Assembly (NCBI RefSeq): GCF_030733265.1
Contig: NZ_JASHJI010000006.1
Coordinates: forward strand, 124,001 to 188,000
Direction: 5' to 3'
Length of the DNA: 64,000 nt
DNA from: Roseibium sp. MMSF_3412
GTDB taxonomy: Bacteria; Pseudomonadota; Alphaproteobacteria; Rhizobiales; Stappiaceae
Positions 8,751 to 16,047 of the stretch are shown here, one piece after another. Position numbers and translations under genes: made by a program. Below the pieces are notes generated by a model. It was not told the DNA's origin and ran no database searches. It saw nothing but the letters and a program-made list of their open reading frames with translations. Each line of letters begins with the position of its first letter. Position 1 is the first letter of the stretch.

Positions 8751-9035
8751 ATGAAACATGAATCGGTGCGGGTCACGGTTCACTCATCCTTCGAAACCGA
8801 AGACAGGGCACAGGATCGGGCCGCGCGTTTCGCGTTTTTTTTTGTGATCGAGGTCGATGACTTCAGCATCGCCTTGCCGGTTACCATCGAAGAAACGGAC
8901 CCCGGCCAGTTGGAGACCGTCAGGCAAGCGGCGATCCGGGACTTCCGGTCGCTTCTACACCAGATCGCCGACGCGCCCGTTGCCATCGGCGTGGCAACGA
9001 TTCCCGAACTGGAGGACAGCGGTGCCGGAGTTTGA
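8751..9035 (+). CDS. Small hypothetical protein
   Basis: A 94-residue ORF, not recognised. Start taken at 8751 with GAAAGGA 9 bases upstream. The protein is acidic with an alternating beta/alpha pattern (FFFVIEVDDFSIALPVTIEE, then RQAAIRDFRSLLHQIADA). A run of nine T at 8835-8843 encodes three Phe codons, unusual in this GC-rich DNA and prone to frameshift. An overlapping minus-strand ORF (8780-9055) is the main alternative but has no ribosome-binding site that I can see. Confidence 0.45.
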   Translation: MKHESVRVTVHSSFETEDRAQDRAARFAFFFVIEVDDFSIALPVTIEETDPGQLETVRQAAIRDFRSLLHQIADAPVAIGVATIPELEDSGAGV

Positions 9036-9121
9036 GCCGGGCACCCGGTTCGCAAAACAGAAGCCGGGCTGCGACAGGACCGCGTTTCGGTGTGCCCGCT
9101 GATCGAGCACAGCGCCCGCCC

Positions 9122-9976
9122 CTACTCGGGAACGGCCGTATCCGAAATCGACCCGGCAAACTTGGCGAAATCGTCCATCGACATGAGCTGGACGCCCTGC
9201 CGCTGCATGGCGACAAGTCCGCCCGGGTAAACCTGCGTGATCGCCTCCGGAACGGCTCCAACGCGGTAGTGGTGATCGGTCGCACCGTATTGTGTCGCCC
9301 GCACGCAATTGGGAAAAGTCATGCCGATGAACACGACGCTGTCGATATCCTTCGCCTTCAAAAACGCATTCAGGCTGCTGCGGTCAAAACCGTTGTAATG
9401 CGGTTTGTAGATGACGTATTCATTCGGCCCGATCTGCTGTACACCGAGGTTCAGCAGCGTCTTGTAGTCCAGCGTGACGTCACCTGGCGTTGTCGAGGCG
9501 ACCAGCTCAGAGCCCCACGTCCCGGGCACCGCCATGGTGAACTGGCCCTTTTCCATCTGCCATCTGCGCGCCATATCTGCGTCGCTTCCATCCGCGTAAT
9601 ACATGCGAACGATGTGAACGATCAGCGATCCGGTCTCCCGCCAGAGCTTGGTCTGTTGCGCGATGTTGGGAACGACGGTTTCGATATCCGTTTCCGGAGC
9701 GGAGCCTTTCGCGGTTCCCCAATCATTTTGGGTGTCGATGATCAGGAGCGCTGTCTTATCCCGGTGAAGTTCCGTATCAGGCGTCCGGAGATTGTGCTGC
9801 AACAATTCGTCGAAGGTTTTCTTCTGCGTTACGGTCCAGGGGATCTTGGTGTAAAAAGTCTTGTCGTAGTAACTGGCGCTGGTGTCGTCGAAATCAGCCA
9901 CGGCTCTTGAAACCGTCAGGGCGATAAGCGTGAATGACAGAATGGCGACAGGCGCAGCCTTCAGTGCTTTCCACAT
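9122..9976 (-). CDS. Exported isochorismatase-family cysteine hydrolase
   Basis: A 284-residue protein with an N-terminal signal peptide (about residues 1-27, ending SRAVA). The isochorismatase triad is visible: Asp in LLIIDTQNDW, Lys in IYKPHYNGF and Cys in FPNCVRATQYG. The fold normally hydrolyses amides or enol ethers such as nicotinamide or isochorismate; export to the periplasm is less usual for the family. Start chosen at the Met of MWKALK because it gives a compact signal peptide. No pathway neighbour is visible, so the substrate is open. Confidence 0.87.
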   Translation of the reverse strand: MWKALKAAPVAILSFTLIALTVSRAVADFDDTSASYYDKTFYTKIPWTVTQKKTFDELLQHNLRTPDTELHRDKTALLIIDTQNDWGTAKGSAPETDIETVVPNIAQQTKLWRETGSLIVHIVRMYYADGSDADMARRWQMEKGQFTMAVPGTWGSELVASTTPGDVTLDYKTLLNLGVQQIGPNEYVIYKPHYNGFDRSSLNAFLKAKDIDSVVFIGMTFPNCVRATQYGATDHHYRVGAVPEAITQVYPGGLVAMQRQGVQLMSMDDFAKFAGSISDTAVPE

Positions 9977-10333
9977 GGGTTTTCCCTTCACAAGCAACGC
10001 AAAACTTTTGCGTGCTTTTTTAGTTTTTCAAACTTTAACTTTAGTCCCGCTGCGTAAAGACTGGTATGCAGAATGCGCAGAAATTTCACTTGAGCGTTGG
10101 AAGCGGGGGCATATCCGGTGACTGCTGCCCGGTTTTGAAAGTATGGCTCGCCAGCGTTTCGAGCATGGCGGGCATAAAGTCTTCGATCGCCGAAACCGCC
10201 GGCGCTGCCAGATAAGGGCAGACGGATTGTTCGTTACACGCCTGATCCGAAGGTCGACATCCGCTTCCAAACACCCCTCGACTCTTGGTTGCGTTTTTGA
10301 TTGTATGCAGGTGGGGGACCGGAAAGGTCTGAG

Positions 10334-10972
10334 ATGGAAGTGACGTTCGCGGCTGCGATGGCAGCCTGCGGAGGCTGGTTCAGGCAGAAGGTGCTCACGA
10401 GACTGGACCCCGTGCGCGACAGTCCAGCGCCCACGGAAACTGCCGAACCCTTTACCCGCTACTACGGTCCCGAAGAATTTCTGGAGCTCAGGGAACCTTA
10501 TCGCGATGCGCGGCACCGGCTCAGGGCCAAAATCGCGAAAAGGCGCTGGAAAATGAAGCCGGCAGCCATTGGCTGGCCGCGCCTTGCAGAACTCGACGCA
10601 GTCGTGTCAGAAGCGAGGGAAACCCGCACGGAGTTTGCGGTGTTCTGGAACCATGAGCGCGTGAAAGACGACGAACTTCATAACCTCGTGACACAGGAAT
10701 ACGCCAAGCTTGTCAGGCTCGTAATGGACGCCGAAGATGCCCGGTTTGAATGGCTTGACCAAACCGCTCACTGGCTTGACGATATTGGTGCGCTTACGCT
10801 CGCTGACATCAATGCTCTTGAGCCGGAAGACTGGTCCGGCGCAGTCCGGCAAGCCCTTCACCGCCAGATAAACGGTTCACCGCAGGTATCTCAGAAAAAC
10901 ACATTGCCTGAAGAAACCGTCCTTGCGCCGGGCGATCGGTCTTTTGATCCTGGATTGCGGTATTCGGCTTGA
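10334..10972 (+). CDS. Hypothetical protein, helical
   Basis: A 212-residue ORF that I do not recognise. Start at 10334 follows GGAAAGG by 7 bases. The middle is Arg- and Glu-rich and mostly helical (FLELREPYRDARHRLRAKIA, LVTQEYAKLVRLVMDAEDAR). No signal peptide, membrane segment or motif seen. It stands alone; the region downstream holds a minus-strand sRNA candidate. Confidence 0.6.
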   Translation: MEVTFAAAMAACGGWFRQKVLTRLDPVRDSPAPTETAEPFTRYYGPEEFLELREPYRDARHRLRAKIAKRRWKMKPAAIGWPRLAELDAVVSEARETRTEFAVFWNHERVKDDELHNLVTQEYAKLVRLVMDAEDARFEWLDQTAHWLDDIGALTLADINALEPEDWSGAVRQALHRQINGSPQVSQKNTLPEETVLAPGDRSFDPGLRYSA

Positions 10973-11092
10973 CACCGCCCACAAGGGCTGCGGGGGATCG
11001 GACAGAGATAAAATGAGACATTTCGGCCTGGACGAAGCTCTCCGGGAGGGGCCGGCCTTTTCGGCACGAGCAGAAAACCGCTGCATTCCCCC

Positions 11093-11161
11093 AAAAAAAT
11101 GGCGCCAGGACTTTATCGAAAGCCCGGCGCCAGTCTGGGGAGGAACGACCCTCATCGTTCG
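11093..11161 (-). ncRNA. Candidate small RNA with intrinsic terminator
   Basis: On the minus strand a compact unit reads: a 6-bp hairpin GAACGA/TCGTTC (11160-11143) with loop UGAGGG, a short single-stranded linker containing CUCCCC, then a terminator hairpin with two 7-bp blocks split by one bulged base (11132-11100, loop CGAU) followed by seven T (11099-11093). No minus-strand gene lies upstream for 1.4 kb, so the terminator does not serve a known gene. A TTGACC -35-like element is at 11187-11182 but the -10 is unclear. About 68 nt. The exposed CU-rich stretch is typical of alphaproteobacterial sRNAs that target ribosome-binding sites. Confidence 0.6.
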
Positions 11162-11335
11162 AGTAAAATGTGGGATTTCCGGGTCAAACTTACAAGGAAA
11201 TAAAGTGTGAGATAAGTGTGAGGAAAGTCTCCTCTTCTTTCACTTTGATATGGTTTTACAAAAGCTTATCCCGGACCTTGACGAAGCGGAATGAGTGCTG
11301 TTTCCTCCCAAAGACCTTCAATTCCGGGGCGATTA

Positions 11336-11779
11336 ATGGCCAGATTCCTTCTCTCCTTCTCCTGCTTCCTGCTGCTCGTGCCGGGGCTTGCCCTGGCCGC
11401 CGACTATTGTGTTGATGTCAATTCGAAAAAGGGCTGGCAGGGCGTCACCATTCCCAATGGCCAGATCACGCGCGTGAGTTTTTCAGGCAGCTGGAGCGTG
11501 ATAAACGGGATCTACAAACCGGTCGGTCCGCGCGGCTATTCCGGCAAGGACGCCAAGAGCCTTGGGCCGCTTTACGGCTACAAATTCGACCAGTCTTATG
11601 CCTTTGGCGAGATGCTGGTCCGGGATCAGGCGGGCCGGATCGTGCCCTTTGCGGAATTCAGCGCCCTCGCCGTCAACACCCGTGATCCGGCGGGGAATTA
11701 CGCATTCCGCATCAACGATCTCGACAAGGCCCTATGGGACAATGCAGGGGTCATAAAGGTCTGCATATCCATGCGCTGA
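11336..11779 (+). CDS. Small secreted protein, lectin-like (PA-IL-like) fold possible
   Basis: A 147-residue protein with a clear signal peptide (about residues 1-21, ending LALAA). The mature part, with GWQGVTIPNGQITRVSFSG then SWSV and a later FRINDLDKALWDNAGVIKV, is beta-rich and resembles the PA-IL/LecA-like sugar-binding domains, in which a Trp-Ser segment and an N-D loop recur. This is a pattern-level guess. Two Cys (near both mature ends) could form a disulfide. Start at 11336; an upstream ATG (11291) would bury the signal peptide. The downstream SDR gene starts 27 bp after the stop, so co-transcription is likely. Confidence 0.7.
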   Translation: MARFLLSFSCFLLLVPGLALAADYCVDVNSKKGWQGVTIPNGQITRVSFSGSWSVINGIYKPVGPRGYSGKDAKSLGPLYGYKFDQSYAFGEMLVRDQAGRIVPFAEFSALAVNTRDPAGNYAFRINDLDKALWDNAGVIKVCISMR

Positions 11780-11806
11780 GGCGTGTTTCAGGAGAAAAAC
11801 GGCGAC

Positions 11807-12559
11807 ATGAGCCAGAAAACAGCACTCGTCACCGGTGCCGCGCGCGGCATCGGCCTGGCCACTTCCAAACTGATGATCGAGCGCGGCTGGCAGGTTGCCA
11901 TGCTGGACCGGGACAAAGCGGAACTGGAAAAGGTCTCGGCCGAACTCCAGCACGCCACAGCTTTCTATTGCGATGTGTCGATCCCGAGCGAGATTGACCA
12001 GACGGTTCCCGCCATCCTGGAAAGGTTCGGGCGGCTCGATGCGGTGGTCAACAATGCCGGCGTTGCCCATTTCGGGCCGATCGAAGGCACCGATTTCGAA
12101 ACCTGGCGCACCGTGATGGACACCAATCTGGACGGGGTTTTCCTGGTTTCGCAGGCCACGGCTGAAGCCCTCAAGAAAACACGCGGCGCGATCGTGAACA
12201 TTGCCTCGATCTCCGGTCTGCGTGCCTCGACACTGCGCGTCGCCTATGGCACCTCCAAGGCCGCCGTGATCCATCTGACCAAGCAGCAGGCTGCTGAATT
12301 CGGCGAATTCGGCGTCCGTGTGAATTGCGTCTGCCCGGGCCCTGTGCGCACGAAGCTTGCCATGGCTGTCCACAGCCAGGACATCATCGACGCCTATCAC
12401 GACGCCATTCCGCTCAACCGGTATGGCAGCGAGCAGGAGATCGCCGAGGTCATTGAGTTCCTCTGCTCCGAGCGCGCGAGCTATGTCACCGGCCAGATCA
12501 TCGCGTCGGACGGCGGCTTTGAAAGCACCGGGATCGGCCTTCCGTCGCTGCGGAGCTGA
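11807..12559 (+). CDS. SDR family NAD(P)-dependent oxidoreductase
   Basis: A 250-residue classical short-chain dehydrogenase. Cofactor motif TGAARGIGLA near the N-terminus, NNAGV, catalytic Ser in NIASISG, and YGTSK with the active-site Tyr and Lys. The C-terminal ITGQ-type ending is present as YVTGQIIASDGGF. Start at 11807 lies behind AGGAG at a rather long 12-base spacing. Follows the lectin-like gene closely. Substrate unknown. Its stop is 5 bp from the convergent stop of the YjbQ-type gene. Confidence 0.92.
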   Translation: MSQKTALVTGAARGIGLATSKLMIERGWQVAMLDRDKAELEKVSAELQHATAFYCDVSIPSEIDQTVPAILERFGRLDAVVNNAGVAHFGPIEGTDFETWRTVMDTNLDGVFLVSQATAEALKKTRGAIVNIASISGLRASTLRVAYGTSKAAVIHLTKQQAAEFGEFGVRVNCVCPGPVRTKLAMAVHSQDIIDAYHDAIPLNRYGSEQEIAEVIEFLCSERASYVTGQIIASDGGFESTGIGLPSLRS

Positions 12560-12564
12560 GTTCG

Positions 12565-12993
12565 CTAACCGGCAGAGGTAAGAAACTGCGCCGCGACCTG
12601 CCGGTGATGCGGACGGTCACGGTGTTCGAAGAGATAGATCCCCTGCCAGGTTCCCAGCACCATCTCGCCGCCAACGACCGGAATGGACAAGGAGACCGGC
12701 AGCAGCGACGCCTTGATATGGGCCGGCATGTCATCCGGCCCTTCATAGGTGTGGATCAGGTACTGCATGCTCGGATGGTTCGAGTTTGGCACGAGGCGTT
12801 CGAAAAAGGCTTTCAGGTCGACCTGCACGTCCGGGTCCGCGTTTTCCTGGATCAACAGGGAACAGGACGTGTGCCGGACAAAGAGTGTCAGCAGCCCCTC
12901 GCCCGCACCGTCTTCCCGGAGCCATGACGACACTGTGCGCGTGAACTCGTAAAGGCCCGGCCCCCCGGTTCTCAAGGAAAAAACAGTGTGCAT
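12565..12993 (-). CDS. YjbQ family protein (UPF0047, secondary thiamine-phosphate synthase type)
   Basis: A 142-residue protein with the family hallmarks FVRHTSCSLLIQENADPDVQ, HPSMQYLIHTYEGPDDMPAH and the C-terminal GTWQGIYLFEHRDRPHHRQV. These His and Glu clusters form the conserved pocket of YjbQ proteins, which show weak thiamine-phosphate-synthase activity in E. coli. No thiamine genes or TPP riboswitch are nearby. Start chosen at 12993 (MHTVF); the upstream extension is not family-like. Confidence 0.9.
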   Translation of the reverse strand: MHTVFSLRTGGPGLYEFTRTVSSWLREDGAGEGLLTLFVRHTSCSLLIQENADPDVQVDLKAFFERLVPNSNHPSMQYLIHTYEGPDDMPAHIKASLLPVSLSIPVVGGEMVLGTWQGIYLFEHRDRPHHRQVAAQFLTSAG

Positions 12994-13087
12994 TTCAGTC
13001 CCGTTTCCCGTGTCCAAAACATCGCCGGATCTCACCTATGCGTAAAGCGCGATGGTTGCAATTACCAGGGTGCACCGCCATGTAGAG

Positions 13088-13279
13088 GCGTGAGTAGAGC
13101 GGGCTTTATGCCCGGTCAAGCGCGGTGACGCTGCGAGATACAGCCAATTTGCCGTCCTTCGGATTTGGCCGTTTCGGCCATCTGCATCGTCGCGAAAGGC
13201 TTGAAAATGAACCACATTTACTGCGCTTTCGCTTCTCGCAGCTGGTCAAAACGATCCAAACCAAATTGACTTCATTTAT
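13088..13279 (+). repeat. 192-bp dispersed repeat, copy A
   Basis: This segment recurs in inverted orientation at 44347-44538. Counting by eye, about 12 mismatches and no gaps (roughly 94 percent identity). It contains, on the minus strand, a 33-codon ORF (13217-13116, starting MWFIFKPFAT and ending SQRHRA) that is also intact in the other copy. The element ends inside the start region of the glycosyltransferase gene, where ATGAGACCGTACCCTAG continues the repeat-end sequence also seen next to copy B. No terminal inverted repeats or target duplication recognised. Confidence 0.85.
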
Positions 13280-14567
13280 GAGACCGTACCCTAGACCCAA
13301 AATTCTGATCGCGACGCTCGGAACGCGCGGTGATGTCCAGCCCTATGTTGCTCTGGCGGAAGAACTGACCCTCCAGGGGGCCGATGTGATTTTGAGCACT
13401 GGCGAGGGTTTTGAGGACATGATCGAGCACGCCGGTGCACGCGCGCGCCCGGTATCGGTCAATTATCAGGCGCTCCTGCAACAAGAGGACATCAGGGCTG
13501 CGCTTCACTCGCTGAAAGGCATGCTCCGCGCCGCGCGGCAGAACTATGCGCTACAGCAGAGGATCGTGAAGGAACTCTGGCGGATCGGACTGGAGGAAGA
13601 ACCGGATCTGGTGCTGTTCAACCTGAAAGCGACCGTGATGACGCTCGTGGGACGCAGGCTGGGCGTGCCGGCGCTGCCGACCAGCCTGCAGCCTGTCCTG
13701 GCTCCAACAGCGGACTTTCCGCTGGCGCTGTTCGGGCTGCCCGACATGGGCGCTTTTTTCAATCGCCGAAGTTACGGGTTCGGGCGCCTCTTGATGAAGG
13801 CGGGACTCGGCTCGCTGTTCAAACCTCTCAAGCAGGAGGCAGCACGTGAGCTTTCCGTCGCCGGTTCCACGATCGACGGGTTTCAGCCGGACGGCAGCAA
13901 GGCGCTTTCGCTGCAGGCATTTTCGCGCGCGCTGGTGCCGACACCGGCAGACTGGCCCTCGCAGTTCCGGCAATGCGGATACTGGTTCACGCTGCCACCG
14001 GCCGACTACGAACCGCCGGATGACCTCAGGAATTTTCTCGCCGCAGGCGCGCCACCGGTCTATCTCGGCTTCGGATCCATGCCGAGCAAGAACCCGCAAG
14101 AGCTGACGAATACCGTGCTGTCCGCGCTGATGCAGACCGGTCAGCGCGCGATCCTTGCCACGGGCTGGGGCGGGCTTACCGGGGATAGATTGCCTGACGG
14201 CCTCGCCGAAACCCTTTTCCTCATCGACAAGGCACCGCACAGCTGGCTGTTTCCTAGATGCGCGGGCGTCGTGCACCACGGCGGCGCCGGGACCACGCAT
14301 GAGGCACTGCGCTGGGGCCGGCCGTCGCTGGTCTGCCCGGTATTTGGTGACCAGCCCTTTTGGGGACAGCGGGTACACGGGATTGGCGCAGGGCCGGAAC
14401 CGATCCCCCAGAAGAAGCTGAGGGTAGACAATCTGGCCCGCGCCCTGAAAGAGCTTGAGCATCCCGATCATAGAGATGCAGCCGGCAAAGCCGCGCAGGT
14501 GATGGCAGGCGAACCCGGTGCAAAAGGTACGGCAGAGCAGATCCTGGCCCTGGCCGCACCCGACTGA
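13278..14567 (+). CDS. GT-B glycosyltransferase (UGT/MGT type, GT1)
   Basis: A 429-residue enzyme. N-terminal domain opens with KILIATLGTRGDVQPYVALA; the C-terminal nucleotide-sugar site reads VVHHGGAGTTHEALRWGRP followed by PVFGDQPFWGQRVHGIG, the classic UGT signature shared with sterol and macrolide glycosyltransferases. Start at the only well-placed ATG, which sits in the end of a dispersed repeat; the first seven codons (MRPYPRP) derive from that repeat. No ribosome-binding site is clear. Likely adds a sugar to a lipid or small molecule; acceptor unknown. Confidence 0.88.
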   Translation: MRPYPRPKILIATLGTRGDVQPYVALAEELTLQGADVILSTGEGFEDMIEHAGARARPVSVNYQALLQQEDIRAALHSLKGMLRAARQNYALQQRIVKELWRIGLEEEPDLVLFNLKATVMTLVGRRLGVPALPTSLQPVLAPTADFPLALFGLPDMGAFFNRRSYGFGRLLMKAGLGSLFKPLKQEAARELSVAGSTIDGFQPDGSKALSLQAFSRALVPTPADWPSQFRQCGYWFTLPPADYEPPDDLRNFLAAGAPPVYLGFGSMPSKNPQELTNTVLSALMQTGQRAILATGWGGLTGDRLPDGLAETLFLIDKAPHSWLFPRCAGVVHHGGAGTTHEALRWGRPSLVCPVFGDQPFWGQRVHGIGAGPEPIPQKKLRVDNLARALKELEHPDHRDAAGKAAQVMAGEPGAKGTAEQILALAAPD

Positions 14568-14634
14568 ACCCGTTGAATGTCAGCGGGGCGGAGGGCGATG
14601 ATGTTCATGCCCCCCGCATACACAGGCCGGCAAA

Positions 14635-15690
14635 TCAGGCTTCGAGCGCCTTGCTGATTTCCTGATTGGTAACCCAGCCGATGATCGGCTCGGCGGCGCT
14701 GCCGTTTGCCGTGATGAACACGTCCTGGCAATCGTCCCTGCTTTCCATGCGCATTTTCGCATCGGCCAGCGTCGCCCCAGCCCGCGCAAAGGCGATGGAA
14801 TGCGTGATGAAATTGCCGAATTTTTCAGGAGCGCGGGTCTCGCTTTCAAGGTCATGCACCTTGTCCAACGTGTCGGTGTTGGCCGCTTCGTTCTTGAAGT
14901 TGACGGTCGCACCGGAAGTGGCCACCACGGCTCGCATCTCGCTCCAGATGCTCCTGTGAATGATGCCGATGCAGGCATTGTTCGCTGCCAGAATCACGAC
15001 CCTGGAAATCGGCCTGCCGCTCGGCAACGTCTTTTCCATGGCCTCGGCAACCTTCTGCAGCGGCACGTCGCGCAGCTTGTCATTGGGAGCCTTGACAATC
15101 CCGACGATGGAACCGAGCGGGATCATCGCTTCCTCGATCGATACGGAGCGGAGCTTTTGCACCGACATCTTGACAAGACTTTCCGTTGCCTTGCTCGCCG
15201 CCTCGAAATTCTGCTTGCTGAAATAATAGGCCAGAACGGTACCGATCCATGTGCCGAAAAGGGGCAGCAAGGCGGCAAATACATACTGGCTGTTTTCGAC
15301 GGCCTCTTCGCCCTCTGCAGCCAGTATCCCGATCGCGACGACGATCAGCGACACACCCAGCAGGGCGACAATCGACAGTCTGACGATGTTTTCGGCGAGC
15401 AGATCCCTGAAGTTGCCATTTCCGGCCGGCTGCGCGTCAGCAGTCACGTCGTCCTGCTTCCACACGGCGTGATAAATCTTGTAACACACAAAAATTATCA
15501 GCAAAATCAACAATATGCCAACAAGATCAGTGACCGATACAGGCGTTTCGAACAGGTTCTGATCGAAAAATCCCGGGTCGTTCGCGGCGCCTCCAGGCGT
15601 ACCAGCACCGTTGGATTGCGCAGCAGGAGTTTCCGCAGCGTCATTAGCGGCAGCTGTCGGAGTATCGGTGTTGTCTGTATTAGTAGCCAT
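14635..15690 (-). CDS. Membrane protein with paired CBS-like domain
   Basis: A 351-residue protein. Residues about 1-45 are a low-complexity Thr/Ala/Asn tail; three hydrophobic helices lie near 55-75, 103-124 and 135-155. The cytoplasmic part carries two CBS-like beta-alpha-beta units (SRVVILAANNACIGIIHRSI and CQDVFITANGSAAEPIIGWV). CBS pairs bind adenosyl ligands and gate channels or enzymes. Start at 15690 with GGAGG 5 bases upstream; the reading to 15723 lacks one. Divergent from the FMN glutamate-synthase-like gene. Role unknown. Confidence 0.75.
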   Translation of the reverse strand: MATNTDNTDTPTAAANDAAETPAAQSNGAGTPGGAANDPGFFDQNLFETPVSVTDLVGILLILLIIFVCYKIYHAVWKQDDVTADAQPAGNGNFRDLLAENIVRLSIVALLGVSLIVVAIGILAAEGEEAVENSQYVFAALLPLFGTWIGTVLAYYFSKQNFEAASKATESLVKMSVQKLRSVSIEEAMIPLGSIVGIVKAPNDKLRDVPLQKVAEAMEKTLPSGRPISRVVILAANNACIGIIHRSIWSEMRAVVATSGATVNFKNEAANTDTLDKVHDLESETRAPEKFGNFITHSIAFARAGATLADAKMRMESRDDCQDVFITANGSAAEPIIGWVTNQEISKALEA

Positions 15691-16047
15691 TCCACCCTCC
15701 ATAAAAATTTCAAAATCAATCAAAGTAAAATCTGAAAAACTCTATCCGAATATTGCAGAGCATCTACGCAATATACGCAATTACTGATTGAAGTGCTACA
15801 CTATTTTTTTCTATCTGTAATTGTATCTGCAGGTGTAGAATGTTCGGCAGAACGCGGATCGCGCACCATGCCTCCAAGCTCCCCGCCAAAAGGGGCTGTA
15901 TTGGTGCGTTTTGCCCTGTCAGGGTTTTGCAATCGTAACCGGTGCGGGAAGACTGTTTTCAGGTCTTTGTCTCCCGGCCTCCCTTTCCTTTTGCGCCCCG
16001 GCCTGACACAACTGTGGAAGCCAGTTTCCGAAGAGGGGTCAGCTATC
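15691..16047. other. Divergent promoter region, AT-rich at 15700-15830
   Basis: Between two divergent genes. The plus-strand frame of the FMN enzyme is open back to 15793 and includes an ATG at 15868, but its predicted residues (RNRCGKTVFRSLSPGLPF) look unlike protein and the AT-rich stretch suggests promoters. No terminator or RNA recognised. Confidence 0.5.

Noticed and set aside
8423..8761. A 112-codon plus-strand ORF in a gene-poor stretch
   Set aside because: No ribosome-binding site or domain, and it overlaps the better-placed start at 8751 and a minus-strand frame.
9032..9910. A 292-codon plus-strand frame opposite the isochorismatase-like gene
   Set aside because: Antisense shadow; the minus-strand protein has signal peptide and catalytic triad.
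12565..12993. A TPP riboswitch expected near a thiamine-related gene
   Set aside because: I looked upstream of the YjbQ-type gene and saw no THI-box-like sequence.
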